Shown: positions 44,024-56,171 of the stretch, piece by piece
Layout of the letters: every line of letters begins with the position of its first letter
Numbering within the stretch: the stretch's first letter is position 1
Assembly: GCA_003313425.1 (NCBI GenBank)
Contig: NHZP01000001.1
Coordinates: 186,001 to 250,000 of the forward strand
DNA: 64,000 nucleotides
Origin: Pseudopyrenochaeta lycopersici
Taxonomy: Eukaryota > Ascomycota > Dothideomycetes > Pleosporales > Pseudopyrenochaetaceae
Reading direction: 5' to 3'
The notes under the pieces: model-generated
The model's database searches: none
Seen by the model: only the letters and a program-made list of their open reading frames with translations
What the model was told of the DNA's origin: nothing
Translations under genes and position numbers: made by a program

Positions 44024-46324
44024 TCATTCATACATCTTCGCCTTATCAGCTACATTCCCGCTCACCAACCCAATCCGGCCCAACCACATTTCAGGCTTCG
44101 TGTCCCCGACCAGGCCCGGCACTCCATTAAGCGCAGCGCAATCTTCCACTTCGAGGGTATTCGAAAAGTCAGCCAGTCCCCTCTTGGCATGATTTGGCAA
44201 TTCCGCTCCCAGCCTGAACATGGTGTACCCGTCTAGAATCTCGCTCCAGCGTCTGCGGAAACCATACACAATGCCCAGGACGGAGCCGAGGAGTGCCCAT
44301 ACGCAGAACAGGGCGACAGGGACTATGGCAGGCATGACTCCGAGTTTGAGAACCGTGCCCGGTATGAACTCGGTAATGTTTGGATTGAGGAAATTGATGT
44401 GGCTTCCATCAATAGCTGTGAAGCCTTGTCCGCCGTTGTACATGAGCTGGACGGCATACGCTCCGTACGCTCGCAAGAGGCTAGAACGGAGTTGCTCTGC
44501 TTGCAGGTAGTTTAGCTGCACATTGTAGCCGACCGCAGTGTCGATGTCTGTATCGTCAGATACATAGGATGCGTAGAACGGCGGCGGGGCAGCAGATGAA
44601 GTAAAGAAGTAGGAGAACCACTCTTCGCCGGCATTCCGGGGCAACATAAGAATCGGGACGTTGGCTGTGAACCTTTCAGCACAATGTAGTGTCTGGACGT
44701 CGATAGGCGTATCCGTGCGCTCGAAGTTGGAGTACGTAGATCGCACGCCGTTGAGGTCGGCTGTTCCGACACTGCTGCTGGCCTTGCACTGAACGCCTAT
44801 CGCGGTCATGGGGTCGAGAGGATACTTGTCGGTTTGGTTCTTAGGGATTTGCGAGAACCGTTCCAAGAAGAAGTCTCGGTAGTTGTATGCTCCAAATAGT
44901 CCAGTGATGTTGCGATCGATGGTGTAGTTGTACTTTGGATGGGTCTCGACTGGACCACGCGAGATGTTCTGGAGGCTTTGCCAGAGAAGCACTTCGAAAA
45001 TTTGTTCCTGGTCAATACCGGGATAATCACCCGTCGCATTCTCGGCTTCGTTGAAGTAGCAGCTTGTTGACTTGGTGAACATTGAATTGGGGTCGTCTTT
45101 GGCTATCTGTTCCCGGCCAGTCTTATTGGGCCAGAGTTGGTAACCAATCTCCATGACGGCGTGAAGATTATCCACCCATTCACTCATACCTGTGTCTGTC
45201 TGATTACGAACGATGACCTGGATGGAATCATCTCTGAGACGGTAGCTTATCTCACCGGAGGCGTTCACAATACCCTCGTGTAACGTTGCATTGCGCTTTT
45301 TGAGGATAGTCAGATCTTCGACACTGTCGACTATGGTGCAATTGTATTGCATGAGTAGGCCCCAGTTCTTCCCTTCGATTGGATTCTTCGCTTGAGAAGT
45401 CAGGAACACCCTAGTGACACCGTCGTCGCTAGGCAACACGTTCGGAAGTGTCTTGAAGAAGGCATGCTGCGACCTATCGGTACCTTCTGGCGTATACACG
45501 ATGCCCTGTCCTGGGATATTCGCATCCAAAGCGTTTTTCCAAGTTATCAACGCGCCATTCTTCGCATCCTCACCCTTTCGTTGGTTGAAATTGTCGTAGG
45601 AAAAGCCTGTCACCATTGCGCCAGTACCATTTCGCTTTCCGTGAAGGTAGCCTTGAGTAACCTCCATAGTGAGACCTGAAAGTGGCCAGGCTGTGAAGAC
45701 AAGCATACTTGGGAGCGCTAAGATGAACCATAGTCGGGAAGGAAATTTGCTATGGCCACTGCCTCTTCGTAGCTGCACGACCCACTTGATTGTCTTCATC
45801 CAGCCACCCGGGCCGCTCCACGTTTTATCTGCATGCATCATAAGTCTCATAGCGTCGCCTACATTCCACGCCGACTCCATCAACATGGCTGCTTCTACTC
45901 CAGCCATGCCATACAAGCTCAGGTTCAGCCCGATGACACCGGCGACGAACCAACTGTAAAATATCCATGTTGCACCGGGTAGCCCATATGCAACAGGGCT
46001 ATCAGGGTCGATGGAGGCAAGATAGATGCGCCATACAGCGATGAAGTAACCGCATACAAGGACGGGACCGAGGACGCCGACAAGAGCGCGAAAGTAGAAT
46101 CGGCGCAGCCGGTGACCACCAGCTTGATCATACTCAGAGGGCTTGTTGAGGATGAGGTGGGTAGATGAGGCTTCTTTTTTTAATGTTGGTGACCTTACTG
46201 GTTAGTAGGTCGAAGAGGAGACCACCTCATCGGGCGAAGACACTTACCTGTATTCCCCAAAGTGCACGGTTGACAATGGCACGCTATCACTACTGACAGC
46301 ATTATACTGAGCGTTGAACCTCAT
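44024..46324 (-). CDS. Multi-pass glycosylated membrane protein of unknown function, 748 aa
   Basis: Proposed exons 46324-46248 and 46193-44024 (54-nt intron, GTAAGT...CTACTAACCAGTAAG). The start reads MRFNAQYNAVSS, and the frame is open without an ATG from there to about 45916. Hydrophobic helices: 'LVGVLGPVLVCGYFIAVW', 'WIFYSWFVAGVIGLNLSLYG', 'LWFILALPSMLVFTAW', and near the C terminus 'PAIVPVALFCVWALLGSVLGIVYG'. Between helices 3 and 4 lies a ~450-residue loop with about a dozen N-x-S/T sites and several cysteines, surely lumenal or extracellular. I recognise no family; such proteins are frequent, uncharacterised and often expanded in Pezizomycotina. The acceptor AAG at 46194 is unusual (the nearer CAG gives a frameshift), so exon 1 is less certain than the body. 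Confidence 0.75.
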
Positions 46325-47210
46325 AGCGAAAACAACGAGAGCGAGCCCAGCGCGCTCAGCCTTGCGAAAAGAAAAGATAAACTGTAAGGACCGTACATCA
46401 AATGAGCGAACGAAGTTATGATCCTTCTACACCAACTTCACCATCCTCATTGCATACTCATCATACTCTATGTACCTCGTCATAACCCCCCTCTTTCCCT
46501 TCCAGCTCTTAGCATCAAAGCCTTCTCCCAAGACATGCATCGGCGCACACACGTTTCCGAATACGTACCTGCATCCGCCAATCCAGGTGGGGGCCAAGTG
46601 GCGGATAGTCCCGCCAACTCTGTGCTCCCATAGGTCCGGTGAAGACGAGATGAAACTCATTTCATTTTAGCCTTCACCGGTTGGCGGTGGTTGGTCAGTG
46701 TCAAGAATAGTTTTCCTGAATAAGCCGGCCCTCTTGCTGGATTTGGCGGAGTCGTGAACGGAGGGTTGAAGCTTGCATGTTTGAGGTAGGCGAGTCCTTC
46801 TGGAACAGGTTGCTGGTGGCGAGAGGTAGAGTGGGGTGGCTCGTATTGTTGATGGTTCTCGAACTTGGCCAATTAGACGGGGAGAATTTGCTAGGTCGCG
46901 CATCATTTATTAAGAACTGACATCGTAAAAGAGGTCAGGGTTCGGCAGGAAAGGTGATGTCGGCACTTGGGAGAGCCGGCACGCAATACCGCTCAGTCCT
47001 GATTCAGAGTCTAGCCTTTCACAGTCCACTCTCTCCATTAATCTGAAAGACGGCAGCTAGAGAATAGTTGAAGCAACCAATGCATTGAAGCAGGGAATAT
47101 CTAGCTGTACTTGAAAACCCGTCACTCTAGAGGTCTAACCGGTATCTAGTCCGAACTCATCCGTGACTCCGAGTCCCCATCTACATCCAGACGTATACTT
47201 ACATTAACAT
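46325..47210. other. Intergenic region
   Basis: About 890 bases between the membrane protein start and the arginase stop. Frames on both strands around 46420-46670 and 46660-46900 mirror each other and are not convincing genes. Confidence 0.5.
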
Positions 47211-48329
47211 TTACAACAGAGTGTCTCCGAGAGCGCATCGGACGATCGAGCATCCGGCGCGAACAGTATCGCCAGCGCCCTCGGCATCAAGGCTTGGGTT
47301 GACTTCGACTAGATCCAGAGCGATGAGAGAGCCGGTCTCTGCGACGCACTCGGCGATAAAGTCGCCCTCACGCAGTGTCAAGCCACCTCGAACGGGTGTG
47401 CCTGTGCTGGGTGCCCACATGGGGTCAATGGCGTCGACATCAAAGGAGAGATGGATTGGAGTGTCACTACCGATCCAGCCCAAAGCCATGTCCATGACTT
47501 TGCCGATACCGTGTCTGAGATTCCGTTAGCATTGCCCGGACAACATTCCGCTAGGAGTCGACCTACCTGTCGATATCATGCATCGAGAACGCCTTGATGC
47601 CGTTCTCCCTCAAAATCTTCTTCTCACCCCTATCGATATCCCTCAAACCGATGTATACCAGCTTCTTTGTGTTCAGTCGATGATGCTCCTTGATCCAGCC
47701 GAATACATCCTCGCGCTCATCCGTCGCCAGTCCAGTCAGGAATGCCACAGGCATACCGTGGATGTTACCGCTATCAGACGACTCAGGCGTGTTGATATCG
47801 GCATGCGCATCAACCCAGATGACAGCAATCTCCTTGCCTAGCCTCTCGCGAATAGCTTTCGCTGTGCCGGAGATGGTGCCCATGGCAATGGAGTGGTCGC
47901 CGCCGAGCGTCAAGACAAGCTTTCCAGCCTTTGCATGAGCGTACACTTGCTCGCTGACCTCCTTGGTGACTGCGCTGACGAGCTTTGGGCGCTTCATTCC
48001 TCGGTAGTCCGGGTCATCTGCGGGCAGCAACTCTGAGTAGCTATGTACCTGGCCATCGTACGAGACATTGAAGTCCAATTCTTCTTTGAGTTGCGTAATA
48101 AGGCCGGCTTCTATCAATGCCTGTGGCGCGGCTTCTACGCCGCCTTTTGGCTGGAGTGCTTGTTAGTCCCGATCTCGACGCTGATGTAGAACAAGCCTAC
48201 CTGGCCGCCATTGAAGCCAACTGCTACAACGCCCAAGTCATGTCGGTTGGGGAGGAATTTTGGCTGTATTGATGGTGCAGACGTCATTGTGAAAGGTGTG
48301 CTACTGGCGTTGTTAGTATTGAGAGCCAT
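47211..48329 (-). CDS. Arginase
   Basis: Exons 48329-48201, 48150-47567 and 47514-47211 (introns of 50 and 52 nt) give 338 residues. All three Mn-binding signatures are intact: '[12 protein letters not shown]', '[14 protein letters not shown]' and '[13 protein letters not shown]'. The usual 'GNIHGMPV' and 'GLRDIDRGE' segments are present. The enzyme hydrolyses L-arginine to ornithine and urea in nitrogen catabolism and polyamine/proline supply. The N terminus reads [10 protein letters not shown], with a second Met (MTSAPS) 14 residues in that may be the real start. Introns fall before PKGGVEAAP and within the codon for Arg in 'DIDRHG'. Confidence 0.96.
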
Positions 48330-49143
48330 GGCGCTGAAGGGTCCAGACGATGATTTCGCGCTTGTGGCAGTCGTCAAAGGAATGCGACTACCAACAGGGA
48401 AAGCAGCACAAAGAAATAGACCTTGCCGTAAAAAGCAATTATGGAAAGCTCTCACCTGTTTTAATATTCTCGTAATACGGCGTGGGTATAGTCTGTTGCC
48501 AAGTGTACACAGGTAGGTACAGCGATGTGCGTGGGAGTACAGTCACTTCGCGCTTTGAAGAGGATAAAAAAATTGGGGAAATTGGATGAAGCGTGAATTG
48601 AGGACAATCGCGGGCCTTTTATCTTTGCGCTGGCTCGGTCTTAGGTAATTGGGTGTTGCTGAATTTTCGTCCATCGTGTAGACCTTCACTTAGGGGAACT
48701 GGAGGTGAGGCTCTCGCGACCACCTGTACTTAGAGGAAATAGTTTGTCTGGGAGATCTAGTGAGACCCCCACTAAGGATAGCTGGCCGAACGCGCGATAT
48801 CGGATTAGGGAGGTGCTTTGTTTTTTGGGCAGTGGGCGGTGACGAACGACCGAGTAGGTAATCGTCCACCGCGAGGCTCTACACAGACTGCTTGGAGAAT
48901 ACACATGCTGTACATGTTCATGTTCCTCGCAGGAATTATCTGATCGGCCAGCCCGGAGCTGAGGTCATTGGCCGCAGTTCGGGCTCTAAACCGCGCACAG
49001 ACTAGACCGCTTTCCTTCGGCTTTGGGTGCGTGAGATCGACGCCTGGATCGTTGCCAGAAAGTACCCGGCAGCTGACCTGCTATCTTACACATTGCCCGT
49101 TCCAGATCTGATCACATGCTCTGCAACCCGTAAATTCCCGGTC
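48330..49143. other. Divergent promoter region (arginase / DUF167)
   Basis: About 810 bases. The arginase frame is open for ~40 codons upstream of its ATG but without credible content. No other gene is seen. Confidence 0.55.
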
Positions 49144-49494
49144 ATGCTTATCCAAGCCATCCGGTTCATTGCGGCCAAGAAACAAAGCCCAGCGACCATA
49201 CAGCTCCTCTGCCACGTCAAGCCAGGCGTGAACGCAAACCGACAAGGCGTGAACGCTGTCACAGATGAGAGTATTGAAGTCTGTGTCGCGGCACAAGCAA
49301 GAGATGGAGAAGCAAATAAAGCCGTACGAGAAGTCATTGCAGATGCATTGAAGGTACCAAAGTCTGATGTTGATATTGCAAAAGGGATGAAGAGCAGGGA
49401 GAAGACTGTTGCTATCAGCGCCAACACGAACAAGACACCTGAAGAGGAGGTTGAGCGGATTAAACATTTACTATTAGAGAGCGTAAGTCGTTAA
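49144..49494 (+). CDS. DUF167 / YggU-family protein
   Basis: A single exon, 116 residues from the first in-frame ATG (MLIQAIRF). The DUF167 core is clear: 'LLCHVKPGVNANRQGV', 'IEVCVAAQARDGEANKAVREVIADALKVPKSDVDIAKGMKSREKTVAI', with the invariant 'ARDGEAN' loop followed by the G-x-x-S-R-x-K motif. Members are small alpha/beta proteins found from bacteria to humans (C15orf40) with unknown biochemical role. The frame stays open upstream to 49027 with no ATG, so a 5' exon is possible but not needed. Confidence 0.9.
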   Translation: MLIQAIRFIAAKKQSPATIQLLCHVKPGVNANRQGVNAVTDESIEVCVAAQARDGEANKAVREVIADALKVPKSDVDIAKGMKSREKTVAISANTNKTPEEEVERIKHLLLESVSR

Positions 49495-49627
49495 AGAGTG
49501 TCATATATACATAGTAAGTTCGTCCCTTGTTTCTTTCCCTTGCATCCATCCCGACCAATCATGTGCATATCCTCGCATTACCATTAAACTCCCATATACC
49601 ATCCCACATGTTCCATCTCAGGAACAT

Positions 49628-50245
49628 CTAGTACTGCCACGCACCAGGCTTATCCGTCGCAACAGTAAGCGCGTTAAAGCCCAGACAATCGGGTCCATAA
49701 GTGCCGCCCTGCACCTGGCCAAAGACCTGGTATCCCTGGCCCTCGCCTGCAGCAGGACAAGCCACGAAGCCCGTCTCGAAGTTGAGGTATCCAAATTGCT
49801 GACCTTCCGCCGGCTCCTGGCGGCTGAATTGGTCGACAATAGAGCCCGGGGGGATGTATGCGGAGTGTGCGACAGTGTAGGACAGGGCACCGTCTGGCGC
49901 AACGTAGACTTGCTGGCCGCCTGGGACAACGACGCCGAGGGAGAGGGTTTTATCGCCGCCGGCAAGCACCGTGGTGTTACCCGGGGGGCATGCGTCGCCG
50001 ACTTGGGCAACGGGGCAGTAGGACGACGGGCCCGGGCCGCCGAGGTAGAATTTCCCGCCGCGTGCGGTTAGCTGCTGGAGGTGGACGGGCGAGGCGCTGC
50101 GAGCGCTGATGACGCCGAAGTAGGAAGGGGGGCCACCGACTGGGGGTTCAGGAGCAGGTGAAGATGAGGGAGCTGGAGGGGCGGGGCAGTAGTTTCCAGC
50201 CAGAACGCTGGCGATGAGGGATGTGAAAGCGAGAGTAGACTTCAT
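49628..50245 (-). CDS. phiA: PhiA-like secreted cell-wall protein
   Basis: A single exon of 205 residues from the ATG at 50245. Residues 1-17 are a signal peptide (MKSTLAFTSLIASVLAG). The mature protein starts with a Pro/Ser stretch and continues 'YFGVISARSASPVHLQQLTARGGKFYLGG'. 'YCP...VG..CPPGNTTVLAGG', 'VPGGQQVYVAPDGALSYTVAHSAYIPPGS' and a terminal 'CLGFNALT' follow. This text matches Aspergillus PhiA and its IgE-binding relatives, wall proteins needed for phialide and conidium development. It is a structural or developmental protein, not an enzyme. Tail-to-tail with the DUF167 gene, 133 bases apart. Confidence 0.9.
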   Translation of the reverse strand: MKSTLAFTSLIASVLAGNYCPAPPAPSSSPAPEPPVGGPPSYFGVISARSASPVHLQQLTARGGKFYLGGPGPSSYCPVAQVGDACPPGNTTVLAGGDKTLSLGVVVPGGQQVYVAPDGALSYTVAHSAYIPPGSIVDQFSRQEPAEGQQFGYLNFETGFVACPAAGEGQGYQVFGQVQGGTYGPDCLGFNALTVATDKPGAWQY

Positions 50246-51554
50246 CTTGACGGCGGGCTGAAGTTTGAAGCGAGCGTGAAAGCGAGTGTCGAAGAGTAAC
50301 AGAAAAATAAATATCTCCTTCTGGGACAGATAGTTGGACACACTGAGTGAATCTCGAATCGATGAGGATAAGAAATTCAGAAGAGCAGCTCCTCCCCACC
50401 TTTTATATATTAAGAAAGTGAGGGGTTACTCAGACCAACATCCCTCCCAATAGCCTCACAGATGCTGCAGCTTGTCCTGCATGCTTTCACACTTACACGT
50501 TACCCCGCCGAGGCCGCATAGCGCCACAAGCGAGCATCAAGCTCTCCCTCGAGGCTGGTCGGCCGACATGGCTGTACCCACTCCGGAATAGCCGGAACAT
50601 TGCTGTTGCATCAGCACGGTAGTAACGTCCAACGGTGCCTCAGACTACGCGCAGACTAAATCACGAACACGATGCTGATCGTCTCGTGTTCATGGTAAGT
50701 GCAGGTCACAAGACGCGAAAGGGCATCGCTCGGAGTCTTTTAGCCCCCTAAGCGAGACGGCATCGCGTAGAGGGCATGTTTTCAGAGTATCGATTTTACT
50801 ATCGATAATCACTGTCGCTGCATCTTTTTTTCCCTCTGACAGGTCATGGGGATTATTGAGCATTCCAGAGTGCTTTCCGCGCACCTTTCTCTTTTACCAA
50901 TATTGCACGACGAGCTCCTAGAATGCGGACAGGCAAAGAAATGTGCGACTCTATGGTTTCGTTGTTGGACAGAATGGGATTTGGGTTCACGTCGATCTCC
51001 CCGCTAAATGCTCACGGTCCCACTCATTGCCAGACTAGAAATAGAAGCAGGGATGGTACATTGAAGCGGCACCACTCTATCCATCAATGTGCGCCGAAGT
51101 TTAGTCTTCAGTACTGACGTCGGCGTCGCCATGAGGAATGGAACGCCGCCGTGGCTGTGTGAAGTAAAATTGGTGCGGCGACATGTTGTGTGACGATGAC
51201 TGAGCAAGCGGTCATGTCACGACGATGTGACCTCCATGGTCAGTACCGCGATCCATTCCTCCTCGGACGAGGGGTTTGGTTTGCAATGCTGACGATGGAG
51301 GACCCGCAAGGTGAGGCTCGGAAATCCCATGCCTTTAATCTAGAGCGACTTCTTGATTCGGCCATAACAGCCCAAGATATCGACAACGCAGTAATCTATC
51401 GCATGCAGTTTCGATACATACAAACACAATCGATAGTGTGGAACGCTAGTATCGCATCCATGTCGAGGCGGCGTTGCGCCTTAACGGCGGTGAACTAGAC
51501 GCACACAACACAAGTGCGAGTACTCCAACACTCTTTTGGGTATTACGATCAAAG
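50246..51554. other. Intergenic region
   Basis: About 1.3 kb. The first 200 bases include the CT/GA-rich upstream region of phiA with a TATATATTAAG stretch near 50405. Small frames near 50923-51117 and 51190-51498 are not convincing. Confidence 0.5.
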
Positions 51555-53177
51555 CTACATCCATAAGCACAGTTTCCCACTCGCAGTACCAGCTGCCACC
51601 CAGTCTAACGTCGGATGGAATTTAGCGACCGCTGGCACCGCAGTAATACCGTCACCTCCCAATTGCGCTAGCTGCTGGCCCTTTGCGGTATAAATGTCGA
51701 CAAAGCGATTCATATTGCCAATGCAGAAACGTTGCACGCCGTCTTGAGGGAATTGCTGCCATTGCGCCCGTAATCTGTGAGTAACTGTCAGCTTGATATA
51801 CCTCACAATGTGGCAAGGGGTAACGTACATGGTAACCCATCGTCCGGTCTGATTGTTGTGCGGCACTACCACCGAAGGCTTCATCTCTGCCTCAGTCAGA
51901 GACGCACCAGCTTTCCAATTCGCACAATTGCTAAAGTCATGTATCTTGATTGTGTCATCGTATGAAGCGGTGGCTACCTGGCCCGCAGAACTCCATGCAG
52001 CATGTGAGACTGATAGTCTGCTCTCGTGCTCGCCAACAAGTGCTGGAAGGCGATTATCACCTTTTCCGCTGATCTTGCGTAGATCCCAGATTTTCAGTGT
52101 GCGATCTAGCGAGGCTGTAGCTACAAGATGTGGCTGAAGAGGATGGAGACTGAAGCCGCCAATCTTCTTCTCGGAGAGCTGGAAGATGTCCAGTCCCGCG
52201 GCTTTCTCCGACGGTGTGCGCATATCATATTTTCCGAAGCGGCCATCCAATGTGGAAAAGTACAGCATGTTCGGGTCGTCTTTTGATATTTCAACTCCAG
52301 ATAACGGGGCGTCTTCGTTCGGATCTGACGGACCGTATACTTCGATGGCGACGCCTTTTGCAAGGTCCAACTTGCGCACAGAAGAATCGTATGAGGCAGA
52401 GTAGAGGGCATTCGCGTCATGCGGGCTAAATTGGAAAGAGTGTATTGTGCGCGTATGTGGCTTCAGCGTGGTGATTTGAGGCCCTTCCGAGTCTGCATCT
52501 TCATCGTCTTCCACCTTCACTTCTGCCACTTTCTGCGAAGCGTCGCATATACCAAGGTTGCCCAGTTTGTCCCCGGCGAAGACAAGAGGTTTCTCTGTTG
52601 TTGGATGCAGACCCATAGCGTATATACGTTCGGGTGTGATCTTGATCTCATTCGGCTCAAAGTCTTCCCATAATTGCAGTCCGCTCATCCGCTCTCGGAG
52701 AGCCCTCAACTCCTTATCCGTAGTCTCCTTGGCGTCGTCGAAATCGAATGTGCGCTCGTAGGGGTTCGCAGGGCCAATGGAGAGAAAGTTCCCACTCTTG
52801 TTCCAATCTTTGCCAGCAACGACTATATCGCTGAAGTTGAACGCCCCACTGACACGCTGTCTCTTTGCGCGATCTGCTTCCTTTATTGCTACGTACTCTT
52901 CTTCAGCCTTGCGCTTTGCCTTGTCGCTATCCGCTTCTAAGCCCTGTAGGCGGGAGGAAGTTCGCCGTGGCGTTATTTCCTCTTGCTTGATCTTCTTCAC
53001 GACTGGCTTTTTCGATTTCGGTTTCGAAGACGCAGAGCCATTTGCTTTGCCTGCGGGACCTAGGCCGGCCTGCGCAGCCTCCATCTCAAGGTTCCGCAAC
53101 AGGGCCTGCGTCTTCGCGATGTTTTCTTGCCGTTTGCGCTCATACTCGCTGAGCTCCACATTCTTACCACGCGCCAT
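51555..53177 (-). CDS. CMR1: Cmr1/WDR76-like WD40 protein
   Basis: Exons 53177-51829 and 51774-51555. The 54-nt intron (GTACGT...CTGACAG...CACAG) is a multiple of three and stop-free, so the unspliced frame also reads through; splicing joins GRWVT-I-LRAQW as in the family. The product is 522 residues. The N terminus '[25 protein letters not shown]' with a Lys-rich stretch and '[13 protein letters not shown]' is the Cmr1/WDR76 signature. WD40 repeats follow from ~residue 190 ('[23 protein letters not shown]'-type, here GICD; '[17 protein letters not shown]'; '[15 protein letters not shown]'; '[10 protein letters not shown]'). Cmr1 binds DNA and localises to nuclear quality-control sites under replication stress. 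It is divergent from COQ9. Confidence 0.93.
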   Translation of the reverse strand: [540 protein letters not shown]

Positions 53178-53720
53178 CCTGGGATTGTGCGTGGATATCA
53201 ATTAAGTGTTTACAGTGGTTGGAGTCGTCTAGAGCGATCGCGTAATGGGAAGAGGGCGTCGAGAATGCTGAAGATGGTGGCGTTGATGTCGAGTCGCAAA
53301 GATATACAGATCTAATTCGATCAGTATCAATGTAAATATCCACAAGAGGCTTGAAGTCGTTTCCAAACTTCAGAATCGATATAGCAATGCTATTCCAAGG
53401 GGAAGTATGACGTGAAGGCAACCAGAAATCAGATTCGAGATGCGCCACTAGCGCCAACGCGTTCGACGCGACTGTCACGTGGCTACGTGGAACACATTTC
53501 CTGGACCTGCCGATCAAACAGGAACTCAAGAACCGCCGTCACCGTCAGACCGGTCTTTGGGGGGGCCTTCCGAGACAATGCATGCAGATCATGAACAAAC
53601 AATGTTGCACAATGCAAGCCGCTGATCGGCGCTGAGACCTTGCAGCGTTGTCTTGGCAGATGCGGAGAGCTTGTAGAACTTCCGAGCATCGAACGTTGAA
53701 AGTCTCCCCACAACGTAACA
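53178..53720. other. Divergent promoter (CMR1 / COQ9)
   Basis: About 540 bases between two divergent ATGs. No other gene is supported; frames here are shadows. Confidence 0.6.
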
Positions 53721-54541
53721 ATGCCTCCATCGCAATTAGCCAATTCAACCTTCAAGGCATTCCGGGCTGCCACAGTTCGCCCAGCAGCTGCCTGGAGACA
53801 GAGATGTCTATATCATTCATACGACTACGCTCAACCGGCGCCGTTTCCTCCCGCTGAAGCCGCAATTCTCTCCTCCGCATATGCTCATATACCGAACTTT
53901 GGCTTCACCGTAGATGCCCTTAAGTTGGGTGCTCGCGATGCAGGATATTTAGATGTGTCGACAAATCTGCTGCCACGAGGAGTCTTCGATCTGGTCAATT
54001 ACCACCTCGTCACACAGCGATTGGCATTGCAGAACAGCGTACAGTTTCCTGATAATGGCGAGCAAGGCAAGAAGTTGGGCGTAGGCGCCAAAGTCAGGAC
54101 ATTAGCATTGGCACGCCTGCGAGCGAATGAGCCGATCATACATCGCTGGCAAGAGGTAGGCGATAGAGCACTTTGAGTTGCATTGGGTGCACTGCTAATG
54201 CTTGACAGGCGCTTGCCATAATGGCCCAGCCTACATACGTTCCCGCATCAGTATCCGAACTGGCGAAACTCGCAGACGAGATCTGGTTTCTAGCAGGCGA
54301 CCAAAGCGTCGATACCAGCTGGTACACAAAACGAGCAACGCTTTCTGCAATATACTCATCCGCCGAAGTCTACATGACGCAGGACAAGTCAACAAACTTT
54401 ATCGAGACGGAGCAATTTCTAGACAATAGACTCGAGGACTTGATGAAAATAGGTGGTTTCATAGGTGGGCTGAGCGAATGGTTAAACTATACAGGCCACT
54501 CCACGGTTAATGTCTTGCGGAGTAAGGGCGTACGGATTTGA
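53721..54541 (+). CDS. COQ9: Ubiquinone biosynthesis protein Coq9
   Basis: Exons 53721-54155 and 54209-54541 (53-nt intron, phase 0) give 255 residues. The N terminus is Arg/Ala/Ser-rich, as expected for import into mitochondria. The conserved core 'ILSSAYAHIPNFGFTVDALKLGARDAGYLDVSTNLLPRGVFDLVNYHL' and the C-terminal 'LADEIWFLAGDQSVDTSWYTKRATLSAIYSSAEVYMTQDKS' block match COQ9. That protein binds lipid intermediates and presents them to Coq7 in the CoQ synthome at the inner membrane. The product, ubiquinone, is the substrate of both the AOX and the type II NADH dehydrogenase in this window. Confidence 0.95.
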
Positions 54542-56171
54542 GACGTGATGAAGTCTTCGGCCCTCAGGCTTGCAGGTCACAGGAGTTCTTTCCTAATCCG
54601 AGGTATTTGGACACGATGCATTTAGTCGTATCCCGACTTTTGCCTTCCCTTTTCATCTCTCCTCGTGCGTCACCTCTGAGCGCAAAGTGGCCTGATTGTA
54701 CTATATATTTGTACCATTAAACTTCTTCATTGGATCGGGCATGAAGTCCATAAGTAATGATGCACACTATCAGTGCGGCTAGCACCCTTGCATCGAAGGA
54801 CACTCGTGAGGTCTTGCAAGGGGCGTATTCGGCGTTGACTCAGTGCCGACATCCGCATCCTCTACGCATTTGCTGCCAGCAATGCCGTCGTGGTTTGATC
54901 GGTTCAGCGCTCCGTAGTGCGGTCACCCTCCAGTCAGCACGCGCTCTCGATCCAACTGGGCTCAAAGATCTGAGCGGACTCACTGCATTTCATCTCGCGT
55001 CCGGCTGAAGCTATCGTGCGTTGCTGGCAGCAGCCTTTTTCCTATCGTTCCCACAGAGTCATTCGGCCAAAATGTCCGTATACCCAAACATAGGCCTCCT
55101 GATACACGCCGGTCCGTTTAATACCCGTAGCAACTGCAGTCCATCACCGATCTTGCCCAGGAAGCCGTTCATTGGTGATTGTGCACCCGGTTGGTCGGTT
55201 CTCAGGGTGTTCCTGGTTGCGGAAAAGCGGCGATGAGCACCTTGATATTCGATCCGAGGACAACAGAAAGAAACGCTAGCAGATAAATGCTTGGAATTGT
55301 GCCGTCAGCAGAGCAGAGTGGTCAGATCTAGACTTATAGGGGAAATAAGGGTCCAGCAATACGATCTCGGCATGTGGCAGTTTTCATTAGCCAACGTGGA
55401 AGATGACCTCATAAGTTGGGGGTCGTCAGAATCGGAGAGGGGCCTCCGAGGAGAGCGATCTCGATCTCGCAGCAACAGCCGCCTTGTCATCGGTGAATGC
55501 AAGACTGCGTGCAGTACTGTGAAGAATGGGTATGGAATGGCAAGGTGCAGATTTTCACGACGGGTGAAATGCGCGACCAGAGTTTCGTATTGATGGATGG
55601 GTTACATGGTTGTGGCATGATTCTGCGAAATCGAGCACGGCGGCAGTGCTGGAAAGAGCGAGGCGGTATGTTAATAAAATCACAGAATTTACAGGGATCG
55701 CAAACACAGACAGGGTATGCACTTGGGGCGATGGGTTGGCAGTAGTCAGAGAACGAGGCTCATCGACGATGCTTTGATTGCCGTCGTGGGTCGGTCTAGC
55801 CCGGCAGGCCAAAAAACGCGTTCTCTCAGGGCTTTCCGATCGTCAGGGTAACGCTTGGCATCGGGGAAATCGACGACATCGAAACCCATCTTCATGGCTA
55901 CATGATACTCACCATGGCTCCATGCGCAAAATGCCCCAGTGGCCGCCCTTTCGGCGCTGTCTCTGGATTACTCTTCCATCAGCGCCATCTTCCACGCCCA
56001 CCAGCCTACACAAGTCAACCCCGTATCAAACGACCATTACTGCCCTGACCACAGCGCCCGCGGAGCCGTTCTGATCACCGTCGAGCTTGACTGATTCCTG
56101 CAGCCAGACATCGTCGTCTGCCCAGTCATTCAAACAAGTTTGGCCCCAAGCTAGCCCCGTTCAGCTGCCAA

